This document shows, one piece after another, positions 1-4,912 of a DNA stretch of 7,138 nucleotides. Position numbers and translations under genes: made by a program. Positions within the stretch are counted from its first letter, which is position 1. Each line of letters starts with the position of its first letter. The stretch is taken from NCBI GenBank assembly GCA_030609445.1, contig JAUWCF010000048.1, positions 1 to 7,138 of the forward strand, in the 5' to 3' direction. A model generated the notes under the pieces. The model searched no databases and was not told the origin of the DNA. It saw only the letters and a program-made list of their open reading frames with translations. This DNA is from Thermoplasmatota archaeon (GTDB lineage: Archaea; Thermoplasmatota; E2; DHVEG-1).

Positions 1-1
1 A

Positions 2-949
2 TATGGCCCTGAAAATTATATAAAGATGGGTGCGAAATTCATTACTGACTACTACAACAAGTATAAACCATTTGATCAAGGGAAAACGATATCTCTTGAG
101 GAACGTATCCTTATAAAACTGGATGACTCTGGTAATTACAAACTACAAGGATTTATTGATAGAGTTATGGAGTCAAAGGAGGGTTATTATGAGGTTCACG
201 ATTATAAGACGAATTCACGACTGCCTCTCGCCGAATATTTAGATAATGATCGCCAGCTTGCTTTGTATGCAATTGGTATTAAGGAGAGATATCCTGATGT
301 AAAGGATGTTCGTTTGATTTGGCATTTTCTTGCATTTGATAAAGAAGTTGATTCAACTCGGACCGATGAAGAGCTTGAAGAATTAAAAAGGAAAACAATT
401 GAGTTGATAGATAGAATTGAGAGTGAGGAAAAATATCCTGCGAAGACTTCCATTTTATGTGATTGGTGTGAGTTTAAACCTATCTGTAGACAGTGGTCTC
501 ACCTCTACGTCATAAAGGAGAAACCTGAGAATGAATATCTCAGTGATCCTGGTGTGAAACTTGTGGATCGGTATGTTGAGTTGACACAAAAAAAGAAACA
601 GGTCACACTTGACTTGTATGCCGAACTTGACAAACTAGAGGAGGCACTCATTAACTTTGGTGAAAAAGAGGGTGTTGATGTTGTCTTTGGTTCAAAAAAC
701 AAAGTACGGATCAAAGAGAGTGATCGGTATAAATTCCCATCGAAACATAGCAAAGAACGAGAGAGACTTATCCAATTACTGAAAGATAATGGGAAATGGG
801 ATGATGTTGTACAGCTTGATACATCTGCATTAAATAAAATAATTCAGGAAAAACAGTGGGATAATGAACTGTTAAATGTATTAGAGGAATATGTTAAACT
901 GGAGAAGTCTAAGCGCTTATATCTTAGTAAAATTAAAACGGGTGAATAG
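2..949 (+). CDS. PD-(D/E)XK nuclease, RecB/Cas4-like (5' end outside window)
   Basis: This is probably a DNA-cleaving nuclease of the RecB/Cas4-like (PDDEXK_1) superfamily. The reading frame stays open to the left edge through eight codons before the first ATG at 26, so the gene very likely starts outside the window. Counting from that ATG, GFIDR at 42-46 gives the metal-binding Asp45, EVHDYK at 56-61 gives the D-x-K motif (Asp59, Lys61), and RQLALY at 76-81 is motif IV. Cys145, Cys148 and Cys154 match the three C-terminal cysteines of the Fe-S cluster seen in Cas4 and AddB; the fourth would lie upstream. Residues 170-307 form a charged, mostly helical tail that includes a VVFGS strand segment. 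I see no helicase motifs in the visible part. It lies 129 bp before the abiEi-like gene on the same strand. The superfamily call is firm; the pathway (repair, defence or mobile element) is unknown. Confidence 0.85.
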   Translation, partial: YGPENYIKMGAKFITDYYNKYKPFDQGKTISLEERILIKLDDSGNYKLQGFIDRVMESKEGYYEVHDYKTNSRLPLAEYLDNDRQLALYAIGIKERYPDVKDVRLIWHFLAFDKEVDSTRTDEELEELKRKTIELIDRIESEEKYPAKTSILCDWCEFKPICRQWSHLYVIKEKPENEYLSDPGVKLVDRYVELTQKKKQVTLDLYAELDKLEEALINFGEKEGVDVVFGSKNKVRIKESDRYKFPSKHSKERERLIQLLKDNGKWDDVVQLDTSALNKIIQEKQWDNELLNVLEEYVKLEKSKRLYLSKIKTGE

Positions 950-956
950 TATTGTA

Positions 957-995
957 AATGATCGTTGATAGTCATTGATACCTAGAAGTTTTTTT
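957..995 (+). terminator. weak hairpin plus T7 after the nuclease gene
   Basis: A short inverted repeat, AATGA at 957-961 and TCATT at 972-976, is followed by a run of seven Ts at 989-995. Archaeal transcription often ends at U-rich tracts with or without a hairpin, so this probably ends the nuclease transcript before the separate promoter of the next gene. The stem is weak, and the call rests mostly on the T-run and the position. Confidence 0.4.
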
Positions 996-1044
996 ATATA
1001 CTAATCATTTCATATTATCCGTATTTTTGGATTTTTTAAAACAA

Positions 1045-1058
1045 AGTATTTAAATACT
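1045..1058 (+). promoter_or_regulatory. TATA box inside a perfect 14-bp palindrome (abiEi promoter/operator)
   Basis: AGTATTTAAATACT is a perfect palindrome whose centre is the TATA-like TTTAAATA (1049-1056). It lies about 25-28 bp before the ATG at 1079, the spacing expected for a leaderless archaeal transcript. AbiEi-type antitoxins are known to repress their own operon by binding inverted repeats at the promoter, so a symmetric site over the TATA box is a natural operator candidate. Binding by this protein is inferred. Confidence 0.6.
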
Positions 1059-1078
1059 ATATTGCCTTAATTGTGCAT

Positions 1079-1696
1079 ATGAAAAACGATGAAAAGATTG
1101 TAAGAAATATCTTAGGATCTTTTAAAGATAAACTGGTCTCTAAAAAGCAGCTAGAAAGAGCATTTAGAAATGTATTGCAAGACAAATATTCAGAAACTCT
1201 CATCGTTAATCTAAGAAAAAACAAAGATATTCTCTATATTTTCAAAGGATATTATTATGTATTAGATTCAAAAGAGAAAGAAGGATCGTATACTAATTAT
1301 TCTACAAATGAAATGGTTTATGCAATTCTTAATAAATTAAATATTAAATGGTATCTTGGACTGTATAGTGCTCTTGAAAGAAATAATATTATATGGCAAG
1401 GAGTTGTCAATCCCATTATTCTGAACTCCAATCTTTCTGGTGAAAAGAAGATTTTTGAAATAAAATATCGATTTCATAAAATAAAAAGAGAATTCCTTGA
1501 TTTTGGATACAATAAAATAACAACGAAAAATAGAATTACTTTTTATTATTCAGATCCTGAAAAAACCTACATTGATTTCATGTACCTTCATAAACATCCT
1601 CCTGTAGAGTTATCCAATGTCAAGAACAACGAAAAACTACGATCATATCTTAAAAAGTATTCCAAGAATTTTAAAAAGAAGGTATTATACTCATGA
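1079..1696 (+). CDS. AbiEi-like antitoxin / transcriptional regulator
   Basis: This 205-residue protein resembles AbiEi, the antitoxin of the AbiE type IV toxin-antitoxin and abortive-infection systems. Residues 1-65 look like a winged helix-turn-helix, with VSKKQLERAF as the helical part and YIFKGYYYVL as the wing. The core segment WYLGLYSALERN is typical of the family's C-terminal domain, and DPEKTYIDFMYL near residues 160-171 matches the conserved ending that includes a D-P-E-K-T-like motif. The end is very Lys-rich, as expected for a DNA binder. A GTG at 1073 is in frame, but ATG 1079 fits the TATA spacing better and would make the mRNA leaderless. The stop overlaps the next start as ATGA, the usual abiEi-abiEii arrangement. 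Base composition is much more AT-rich than in the ftsZ region, which suggests acquisition. The family call is good, but the partner toxin is broken, so present function is uncertain. Confidence 0.75.
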   Translation: MKNDEKIVRNILGSFKDKLVSKKQLERAFRNVLQDKYSETLIVNLRKNKDILYIFKGYYYVLDSKEKEGSYTNYSTNEMVYAILNKLNIKWYLGLYSALERNNIIWQGVVNPIILNSNLSGEKKIFEIKYRFHKIKREFLDFGYNKITTKNRITFYYSDPEKTYIDFMYLHKHPPVELSNVKNNEKLRSYLKKYSKNFKKKVLYS

Positions 1697-1833
1697 ATAG
1701 GACTAATTTTAAAAAATATATGTCCTATGTCAAAGAAACAAAGAAAACAAATATTGAAGATCAATATGTTGAAAAAGATTATTTAATCTCAGCGTTTCTT
1801 TCAACGTGGCAAAATTTGAAGGATCCTGGCTAA
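1693..1833 (+). pseudogene. truncated AbiEii-like toxin (N-terminal 46 codons)
   Basis: This reading frame starts in the ATGA overlap with the antitoxin and ends at TAA 1831-1833. Intact AbiEii toxins are nucleotidyltransferases of roughly 250-300 residues. Here only the N-terminus survives. The segment QYVEKDYLISAFLSTWQNL (residues 24-42) is the recognisable part, matching the conserved 'EKDY/W' helix that precedes the catalytic GG(T/S)-x-LSK motif. That motif and the Asp-x-Asp site are absent, and none of the three + frames downstream restores them before the tRNA gene. The product, if made, cannot be an active toxin. Truncation by rearrangement or by decay of an integrated island next to the tRNA are both possible. 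The antitoxin overlap and the EKDY helix make the identity fairly secure. Confidence 0.7.
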
Positions 1834-1921
1834 GTCGTGCCCTTAAACAGCATAAAAAACATGTTGGGGGAATGTGCGAATTTCCAGGTAAAGAACGAAC
1901 AAGCGAAAAAACGCTGAGATT
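1785..1921. repeat. 13-bp perfect inverted repeat spanning the toxin breakpoint
   Basis: AATCTCAGCGTTT at 1785-1797 is exactly the reverse complement of AAACGCTGAGATT at 1909-1921. The left arm lies in toxin codons and the right arm in the tRNA trailer region. The heptamer TAATCTC also occurs in direct orientation at 1784-1790 and 1927-1933. Between the arms are CCTGG (1825-1829) with CCAGG (1884-1888), and CAGCAT with ATGTTG near 1849-1867. A 13-bp match this close is unlikely by chance. It could mark an insertion, an inversion scar or a structured RNA. No clear target-site duplication outside the arms is visible. Confidence 0.6.
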
Positions 1922-1927
1922 CGTTCT
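1892..1927. other. interrupted hairpin downstream of tRNA-Arg
   Basis: AGAACGAA (1892-1899) pairs with TTCGTTCT (1920-1927), and inside it AGCG (1902-1905) pairs with CGCT (1912-1915) around a six-A loop. The result is an 8-bp plus 4-bp stem with an internal loop. On the minus strand it begins about 22 nt after the tRNA 3' end and has six Ts in the loop. It may be part of the tRNA trailer terminator or of a separate structured RNA; the sequence does not decide. Confidence 0.5.
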
Positions 1928-1929
1928 AA

Positions 1930-1944
1930 TCTCTCCGAGAGAGA
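1930..1944 (-). terminator. 6-bp hairpin just after the tRNA 3' end
   Basis: TCTCTC (1930-1935) and GAGAGA (1939-1944) flank a three-base loop, starting 5 nt beyond the tRNA discriminator base on the minus strand. It may help end the tRNA transcript or guide trailer processing. There is no T-run directly behind it, so a role in termination is only possible. Confidence 0.35.
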
Positions 1945-1948
1945 ATAA

Positions 1949-2022
1949 CGGACCCACGGGGATTCGAACCCCGGTTACCGGCTCCGAAGGCCGGAAGGAT
2001 ATCCAGACTACCTCATAGGCCC
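1949..2022 (-). tRNA. tRNA-Arg (anticodon UCG)
   Basis: Read on the minus strand, the acceptor arm is GGGCCTA pairing with TGGGTCC, including two G-U pairs, with discriminator G. The anticodon stem CCGGC/GCCGG encloses loop CTTCGGA, giving anticodon TCG, which decodes CGA. The T arm CGGGG/CCCCG encloses TTCGAAT. The D stem is AGG/CCT with a likely unpaired T13-T22. No CCA is encoded, as is usual in archaea, so CCA must be added after transcription. No intron is visible. Its 3' end faces the broken abiE module, and tRNA 3' ends are common integration sites for archaeal mobile elements. The reading frames running through it on both strands are shadows. Confidence 0.95.
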
Positions 2023-2050
2023 AATTAATTGACTGGAATAGATAACCTAT

Positions 2051-2058
2051 TATAAAAC
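2051..2058 (-). promoter_or_regulatory. TATA box of tRNA-Arg
   Basis: TTTTATAA on the minus strand is centred about 32 bp before the tRNA 5' end, which allows a short leader of several nucleotides that RNase P would remove. Confidence 0.6.
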
Positions 2059-2065
2059 TTAACTC

Positions 2066-2094
2066 AGGAAATTGTAACATTTCCTATTTTTTTT
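2066..2094 (+). terminator. hairpin plus T8 on the plus strand
   Basis: AGGAAAT (2066-2072) and ATTTCCT (2079-2085) form a perfect 7-bp stem with a six-base loop, followed after one A by eight Ts (2087-2094). This looks like an intrinsic terminator for plus-strand transcription coming through the abiE remnant and antisense to the tRNA. It would insulate the response-regulator promoter just downstream. Confidence 0.6.
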
Positions 2095-2119
2095 CATCTT
2101 GACATTTTGACACGGCATA

Positions 2120-2171
2120 TTTATATATTATTATTTTCAAAGTATAACATGTAATTTTGAGAAAATGAGGT
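2120..2171 (+). promoter_or_regulatory. promoter and ribosome binding site of the response regulator
   Basis: TTTATATA at 2120-2127 is a good archaeal TATA box and predicts a transcript start near 2150. GAGGT at 2167-2171 is a Shine-Dalgarno seven bases before the ATG at 2179. Just upstream, TTGACA and a near copy TTTGACA (2099-2112) form a short direct repeat of unknown meaning. Confidence 0.65.
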
Positions 2172-2178
2172 TGAGAAG

Positions 2179-2544
2179 ATGAGAAGAGATATATTAGTAG
2201 TTGATGACGACACTGATATTCTTCACTCGGTTAAAAATATTTTTGTACATCAAGGACATGAAGTATTTACGGTAAAAAACGGATTTGAATGTATACGTGA
2301 GATTGAAAAAGGCTTCAACGGCATCATACTTCTAGACATAATGATGCCCGGAATGGATGGATGGGATACAATCAGAGAAATTGTAAGAAGAGGACTGGAA
2401 AAAAACGTTGAAATACTTATCATAACTGCAATAGGAACGTCAGATCATGATAAAATGTATGGGATCGAATCATATATTCATGATTACATAGTAAAACCGT
2501 TTAATGTCAATGATCTTGTCGAAAGTGTCGAAAAAATACACTAA
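2179..2544 (+). CDS. single-domain response regulator (CheY-like receiver)
   Basis: This 121-residue protein is a complete receiver domain and nothing else. The acidic cluster Asp9-Asp10-Asp11 binds Mg2+, and Asp53 in LLDIMMPGMDGW is the phosphate acceptor. Thr83 is the switch Thr, and Tyr103 with Lys106 in DYIVKPF completes the set, so it should be phosphorylatable. There is no output domain, DNA-binding helix or membrane segment. It must therefore act by binding a partner protein or by passing phosphate on in a relay. The GMDGWDTIREIV stretch followed by the ITAIGTSDHDKM segment resembles stand-alone receivers that are common in methanogen and Thermoplasmatota genomes. No histidine kinase is in the window, so the input is unknown. 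It has its own promoter and converges on ftsZ. The family assignment is firm; the pathway is not. Confidence 0.93.
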   Translation: MRRDILVVDDDTDILHSVKNIFVHQGHEVFTVKNGFECIREIEKGFNGIILLDIMMPGMDGWDTIREIVRRGLEKNVEILIITAIGTSDHDKMYGIESYIHDYIVKPFNVNDLVESVEKIH

Positions 2545-2555
2545 ACAAAACAAAA

Positions 2556-2599
2556 AAAAAAGAAGAAAAAGCTACCTATAAAGCAGCTATTTTTTTTAT
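2556..2599. terminator. bidirectional terminator between converging genes
   Basis: AGCT (2570-2573) and AGCT (2584-2587) can pair, extended by flanking A and T runs. The plus strand then reads eight or more Ts (2590-2597), and the minus strand reads a long T-rich tract opposite 2556-2574. This suits the convergent ends of the response regulator and ftsZ, with only 55 bp between their stop codons. Confidence 0.65.
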
Positions 2600-3709
2600 T
2601 TATCGTACAAAGTCAATATCAACTTTTGCTTTTGCAACAACGGGTCGTAGTTGAACTATATTTTCTCGAAGCTCATGGGTACCAAGTAGATTTGGTGATT
2701 GTACACCAGTCATTATTGCCATAACTCTGCATTTCCCCTCAAACTCAGGAAGAACTCGTGCACCAAGAATCACGTTGGCATAACAGTCCATATCTTGAGT
2801 GAGTGATTTTGCGACATCTTGTACATATTTGAGGCTCATATTTGGCCCACCGGTTATATGAACAAGAGCTCCATGCGCTCCCATATAATCAACGTTAAGC
2901 AGTGGATGATTCAATGCTTCTTTTACAATAGCTTCTACTCCAGCATCAACATCTGCTTCTCCCCATAGCATGACAGAGAGACCACCGGAATCAACAATGG
3001 TTTTCATATCAGCAAAGTCGAGATTTATCAACGATGGCACGGTAATTGTCTCAGAAATGCCTTTGACTGTTTCTGCGATGAGTTGATCCATAACAGAAAA
3101 TGCTTGGTTGATCGGCAGATTCGGTACAAATTCAAGCAGCCGGTTGTTGTCAAGAACAACAGTACTATCTGCTTTTAATCTCAGTTTATCAAGTCCTTCA
3201 TCTGCTTTGACAAGACGTGCTCGTTCTACATTAAATGGAGTTGATACCATACAGGTGACAATAGCCCCGTTTTTCTTTGCTATCTCAGACACTACTGGCG
3301 CTGAACCCGTCCCTGTTCCACCACCCATACCTGCAGTCACAAACACAAGATCTGCATCTTTTATGAGCTCTTCAATTTCATGGCTTGATTCACGAGCGCT
3401 ACGCTCAGCAACATCAGGAAAACCTCCTGCCCCAAGACCACGGGTAAGATTGGCACCGATCAATAATTTATGATCAGCTTCTACCAAATCCAATGCCTGC
3501 TTATCGGTATTGATAGCTATTGTTTCTGCTCCTTTCACACCCAATTTATGTAATCGAGTGATCGTATTTCCACCAGCACCACCACATCCAACAATGACTA
3601 TTCGTGGGGTACCAAACAAGTTGTCATCCATAACAAGCTTGCTTTCTTCTTCAGCTTTATTTTCTATTGCGGTTTCAATAAAAGATTGTGTGTTATTGTT
3701 TACGGCCAT
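2600..3709 (-). CDS. ftsZ: cell division protein FtsZ (probably FtsZ2 type)
   Basis: This is a tubulin-like GTPase that assembles into the division ring at mid-cell. With the start at 3709 it has 369 residues. Residues 37-47 ([11 protein letters not shown]) form the first nucleotide loop, GGGTGTGS at 129-136 is the tubulin signature, [10 protein letters not shown] lies near 158-167, and NLDFAD at 229-234 is the T7 loop with the catalytic Asp231 and Asp234. A roughly 34-residue N-terminal extension precedes the core. The tail ends in VDIDFVR and lacks the bacterial FtsA/ZipA motif, so it may contact an archaeal anchor such as SepF (inference). An in-frame ATG at 3775 would lengthen the protein, but AGGAGG at 3716-3721 sits six bases before ATG 3709 and settles the start. 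Its position after a cdrS-like gene suggests FtsZ2 rather than FtsZ1, because in haloarchaea cdrS is paired with ftsZ2. Confidence is very high for FtsZ and moderate for the subtype. Confidence 0.97.
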   Translation of the reverse strand: MAVNNNTQSFIETAIENKAEEESKLVMDDNLFGTPRIVIVGCGGAGGNTITRLHKLGVKGAETIAINTDKQALDLVEADHKLLIGANLTRGLGAGGFPDVAERSARESSHEIEELIKDADLVFVTAGMGGGTGTGSAPVVSEIAKKNGAIVTCMVSTPFNVERARLVKADEGLDKLRLKADSTVVLDNNRLLEFVPNLPINQAFSVMDQLIAETVKGISETITVPSLINLDFADMKTIVDSGGLSVMLWGEADVDAGVEAIVKEALNHPLLNVDYMGAHGALVHITGGPNMSLKYVQDVAKSLTQDMDCYANVILGARVLPEFEGKCRVMAIMTGVQSPNLLGTHELRENIVQLRPVVAKAKVDIDFVR

Positions 3710-3715
3710 ACCATT

Positions 3716-3721
3716 CCTCCT
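3716..3721 (-). promoter_or_regulatory. ribosome binding site that fixes the ftsZ start
   Basis: AGGAGG on the minus strand is a full Shine-Dalgarno six bases before ATG 3709. The longer in-frame start at 3775 has none and would require translating through the leader hairpin. Confidence 0.8.
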
Positions 3722-3735
3722 ATTTGTGGTAGTTG

Positions 3736-3764
3736 GAAGGACGCCGGTTTTAATGGCGTCCTTC
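3736..3764 (-). promoter_or_regulatory. perfect 10-bp hairpin in the cdrS-ftsZ gap
   Basis: GAAGGACGCC and GGCGTCCTTC form an uninterrupted 10-bp stem around a nine-base loop, ending 14 nt before the ftsZ Shine-Dalgarno. No T-run follows, so it is not a typical terminator. It could stabilise or process the mRNA between the two genes or tune ftsZ translation. The bases CTTCC at the 3' foot (4 of the 5 within the stem) could also pair with GGAGG of the Shine-Dalgarno through one G-U pair, which would be an alternative fold. A small GGG/CCC hairpin lies just upstream near 3767-3784. Confidence 0.6.
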
Positions 3765-3802
3765 AAGGGGTGCATCCCATCCCCTATTTTTACTTTTTTA
3801 AT

Positions 3803-4030
3803 TTATTTTTTCATGTAAGGTTCGATTGCTTCAACCGCGGCTTCTAGCTCTTGGACTTTTTTGAGCTTTTCCGCCCTTTCAGCAATGCGGTCAGATTGAT
3901 TGGTAATATATTCTTTCACCGCATGTCGTATTACCTCAGAACGAGTCGAAAACTCACCGACTCTAACAAAAAGATCCATCTGTCGGAGATGGATTCGAGG
4001 TAATCGAATTGTGATACGGTCAGTTTCCAT
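3803..4030 (-). CDS. cdrS: CdrS-like ribbon-helix-helix regulator
   Basis: This 75-residue protein is a ribbon-helix-helix DNA-binding protein. RITIRLP (5-11) is the beta strand that reads DNA in a dimer, helix A follows at about 13-24, then the turn GEFSTRSE, and helix [13 protein letters not shown] at 31-42. A charged coiled-coil-like tail (46-75) ends in YMKK. In haloarchaea, CdrS is a ribbon-helix-helix regulator encoded just upstream of ftsZ2 that controls ftsZ2 and other division genes. The same gene order here supports the name, though the assignment is by context and fold. The open frame extends upstream to 4117, but GAGGAGA just before ATG 4030 and the promoter position argue for the short form. 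The gap to ftsZ is 93 bp with no TATA box I would trust, so the two are probably one operon. The upstream repeats suggest self-repression. Confidence 0.8.
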   Translation of the reverse strand: METDRITIRLPRIHLRQMDLFVRVGEFSTRSEVIRHAVKEYITNQSDRIAERAEKLKKVQELEAAVEAIEPYMKK

Positions 4031-4085
4031 CTTTCTCCTCACATATATTACACGTATGCCAGACCGGCGACATTTCTGCGTCAAT

Positions 4086-4102
4086 CGTACGTTTTTCGTA
4101 CG
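4086..4102 (-). promoter_or_regulatory. 6-bp hairpin in the cdrS leader
   Basis: CGTACG at 4086-4091 and CGTACG at 4097-4102 flank five Ts (As in the mRNA). If transcription starts near 4140, this hairpin lies in the 5' untranslated region about 50 nt before the Shine-Dalgarno. Each arm is itself a palindrome, so it could also be a double protein-binding site in DNA. Confidence 0.45.
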
Positions 4103-4106
4103 TCGA

Positions 4107-4141
4107 ACAAACGACAAACGACATCATTTGTCTGACAAACG
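4107..4141 (-). promoter_or_regulatory. tandem ACAAACG repeats and palindrome at the cdrS start region (operator candidate)
   Basis: On the plus strand ACAAACG occurs at 4107-4113, 4114-4120 and 4135-4141, with start-to-start distances of 7 and 21. TTTGTC-T-GACAAA at 4127-4139 is a perfect 13-bp palindrome that overlaps the third copy. The cluster covers the predicted transcript start and first transcribed bases of cdrS. Ribbon-helix-helix dimers typically bind closely spaced short repeats cooperatively, so CdrS itself is the likeliest ligand. This is inference from position and symmetry. Confidence 0.6.
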
Positions 4142-4163
4142 TATACTCGAATGTGCAGTTATG

Positions 4164-4172
4164 TTTATATAA
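4164..4172 (-). promoter_or_regulatory. TATA box of the cdrS-ftsZ operon
   Basis: TTATATAAA on the minus strand predicts a transcript start near 4140 and a leader of roughly 110 nt before ATG 4030. Such a long leader is unusual enough to suggest regulation within it. Confidence 0.7.
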
Positions 4173-4205
4173 TTTTCTATCTCCGCGTCTCAAAAATATT
4201 GTCAG

Positions 4206-4826
4206 CTATGCAACAATCTGACCAAATGCAACAGTCCCAGAAATCTTCTCTATCTTAACCCTAACCACAGAGCCCTTCACAGCACCAGGAATGTATATAA
4301 CATATTTGTCAAAAAAAGCTACGCCGTCGCCTCTTTTTCCAATATCTTTAATAGTTAATTCGTAAACATTTCCTTCTTTTAAAATTTCATGAGGCATTTT
4401 GACAGTCTTTTTTCTCATGGATTTAATTGACCGAAATGCGCCACATGCATCACATCGGATAAGAATCGTTCTTCCCTTCTTAACAAGATGAGTATCTGGT
4501 CTACCACACTCTGAACAGATGACATATGTATCTACGTATTCATTGAGTCTGTCCTGAAGTGTTCTTGCAGGAATCTTACCTTGAAATACAATTCTTCCAC
4601 CAACAACCTCTCCAGCAGTCCCAACATTTCCCAAGAAAAATTTCAAAAGATGAACTGCTTCACGATTAAGTATATCAACAACCTTATCAAAATTCTTAAA
4701 AACAGTTGTGTTACCTTCATAAAAAATATCTGCATTAGGCACTTTAAAACGTTCTTCATCAACGATTTTTGTTGAAGTTATACTGCTAACTCTTTTGAGT
4801 AGCTTATTGTAATCTAAATCTGACAT
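4206..4826 (-). CDS. translation initiation factor aIF2 beta subunit with C-terminal TRAM domain
   Basis: This is the beta subunit of archaeal initiation factor 2, which with alpha and gamma delivers initiator tRNA to the small ribosomal subunit. With the start at 4826 it has 206 residues. DYNKLLKRV at 5-13 is the N-terminal helix that binds the gamma subunit, residues about 28-100 form the central eIF2B_5-type domain, and Cys104, Cys107, Cys125 and Cys128 form the zinc ribbon (CSEC...CDAC). Residues about 145-206 are a TRAM domain (EGNVYELTIKDIGKRGDGVA... to FGQIVA), a small RNA-binding fold. Haloarchaeal and some methanogen beta subunits carry the same fusion. An in-frame ATG at 4856 would add ten residues; neither start has a strong Shine-Dalgarno, and 4826 is chosen because homologs begin close to the DYxKLL helix. 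The stop lies just upstream of the cdrS promoter. Function is clear; the start is uncertain. Confidence 0.93.
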   Translation of the reverse strand: MSDLDYNKLLKRVSSITSTKIVDEERFKVPNADIFYEGNTTVFKNFDKVVDILNREAVHLLKFFLGNVGTAGEVVGGRIVFQGKIPARTLQDRLNEYVDTYVICSECGRPDTHLVKKGRTILIRCDACGAFRSIKSMRKKTVKMPHEILKEGNVYELTIKDIGKRGDGVAFFDKYVIYIPGAVKGSVVRVKIEKISGTVAFGQIVA

Positions 4827-4873
4827 AGTACAAGAGGGCAAATAAGAAAGACTCATAAAAAACTTCCGTAGAG

Positions 4874-4892
4874 ATAAAGAAAAAAAAGAGGG
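4874..4892 (-). terminator. T-rich tract between the 45-aa gene and aIF2 beta
   Basis: The minus strand reads CCCTCTTTTTTTTCTTTATC here, which could end transcripts of the upstream small gene. It also contains CTTTATC, a weak TATA-like element that would suit a very short aIF2 beta leader. TATTTTTAG near 4920-4928 is another candidate TATA box. The sequence alone does not decide whether the two genes share a transcript. Confidence 0.35.
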
Positions 4893-4912
4893 ATTTGTCG
4901 AAAACTGATAGA

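Noticed and set aside
1825..1900. H/ACA-like guide RNA hairpin closed by CCTGG/CCAGG
   Set aside because: An ACA lies nearby, but no K-turn motif or convincing pseudouridylation pocket is visible, so I do not call it.
1806..2018. 70-codon frame on the plus strand
   Set aside because: Its second half is the antisense reading of tRNA-Arg (the familiar GIRTPV-like translation) and its first half has no ribosome site or recognisable motif.
1730..2080. 116-codon frame on the minus strand
   Set aside because: It runs through the tRNA gene and antisense to the toxin remnant; it has no Shine-Dalgarno and no protein-like composition.
3108..3473. 121-codon plus-strand frame
   Set aside because: It lies entirely antisense to ftsZ, whose motifs are unmistakable, and is Ser/Arg/Pro-rich low-complexity shadow sequence.
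3710..3775. 22-residue upstream extension of FtsZ
   Set aside because: There is no Shine-Dalgarno at 3775 and the added codons encode the leader hairpin, while AGGAGG precedes ATG 3709.
3510..3818. 102-codon plus-strand frame with a hydrophobic end
   Set aside because: It is antisense to the ftsZ N-terminus and the cdrS-ftsZ gap; the hydrophobic end comes from poly-T in the gap, not from a real membrane segment.
4031..4117. 29-residue upstream extension of CdrS
   Set aside because: It would translate the operator-like repeats and hairpin, and a GAGGAGA site precedes ATG 4030, where the ribbon strand begins properly.
4107..4141. Possible CRISPR-like array because of the repeats
   Set aside because: The units are only 7 bp and nearly adjacent; there are no 25-40 bp repeats or spacers.
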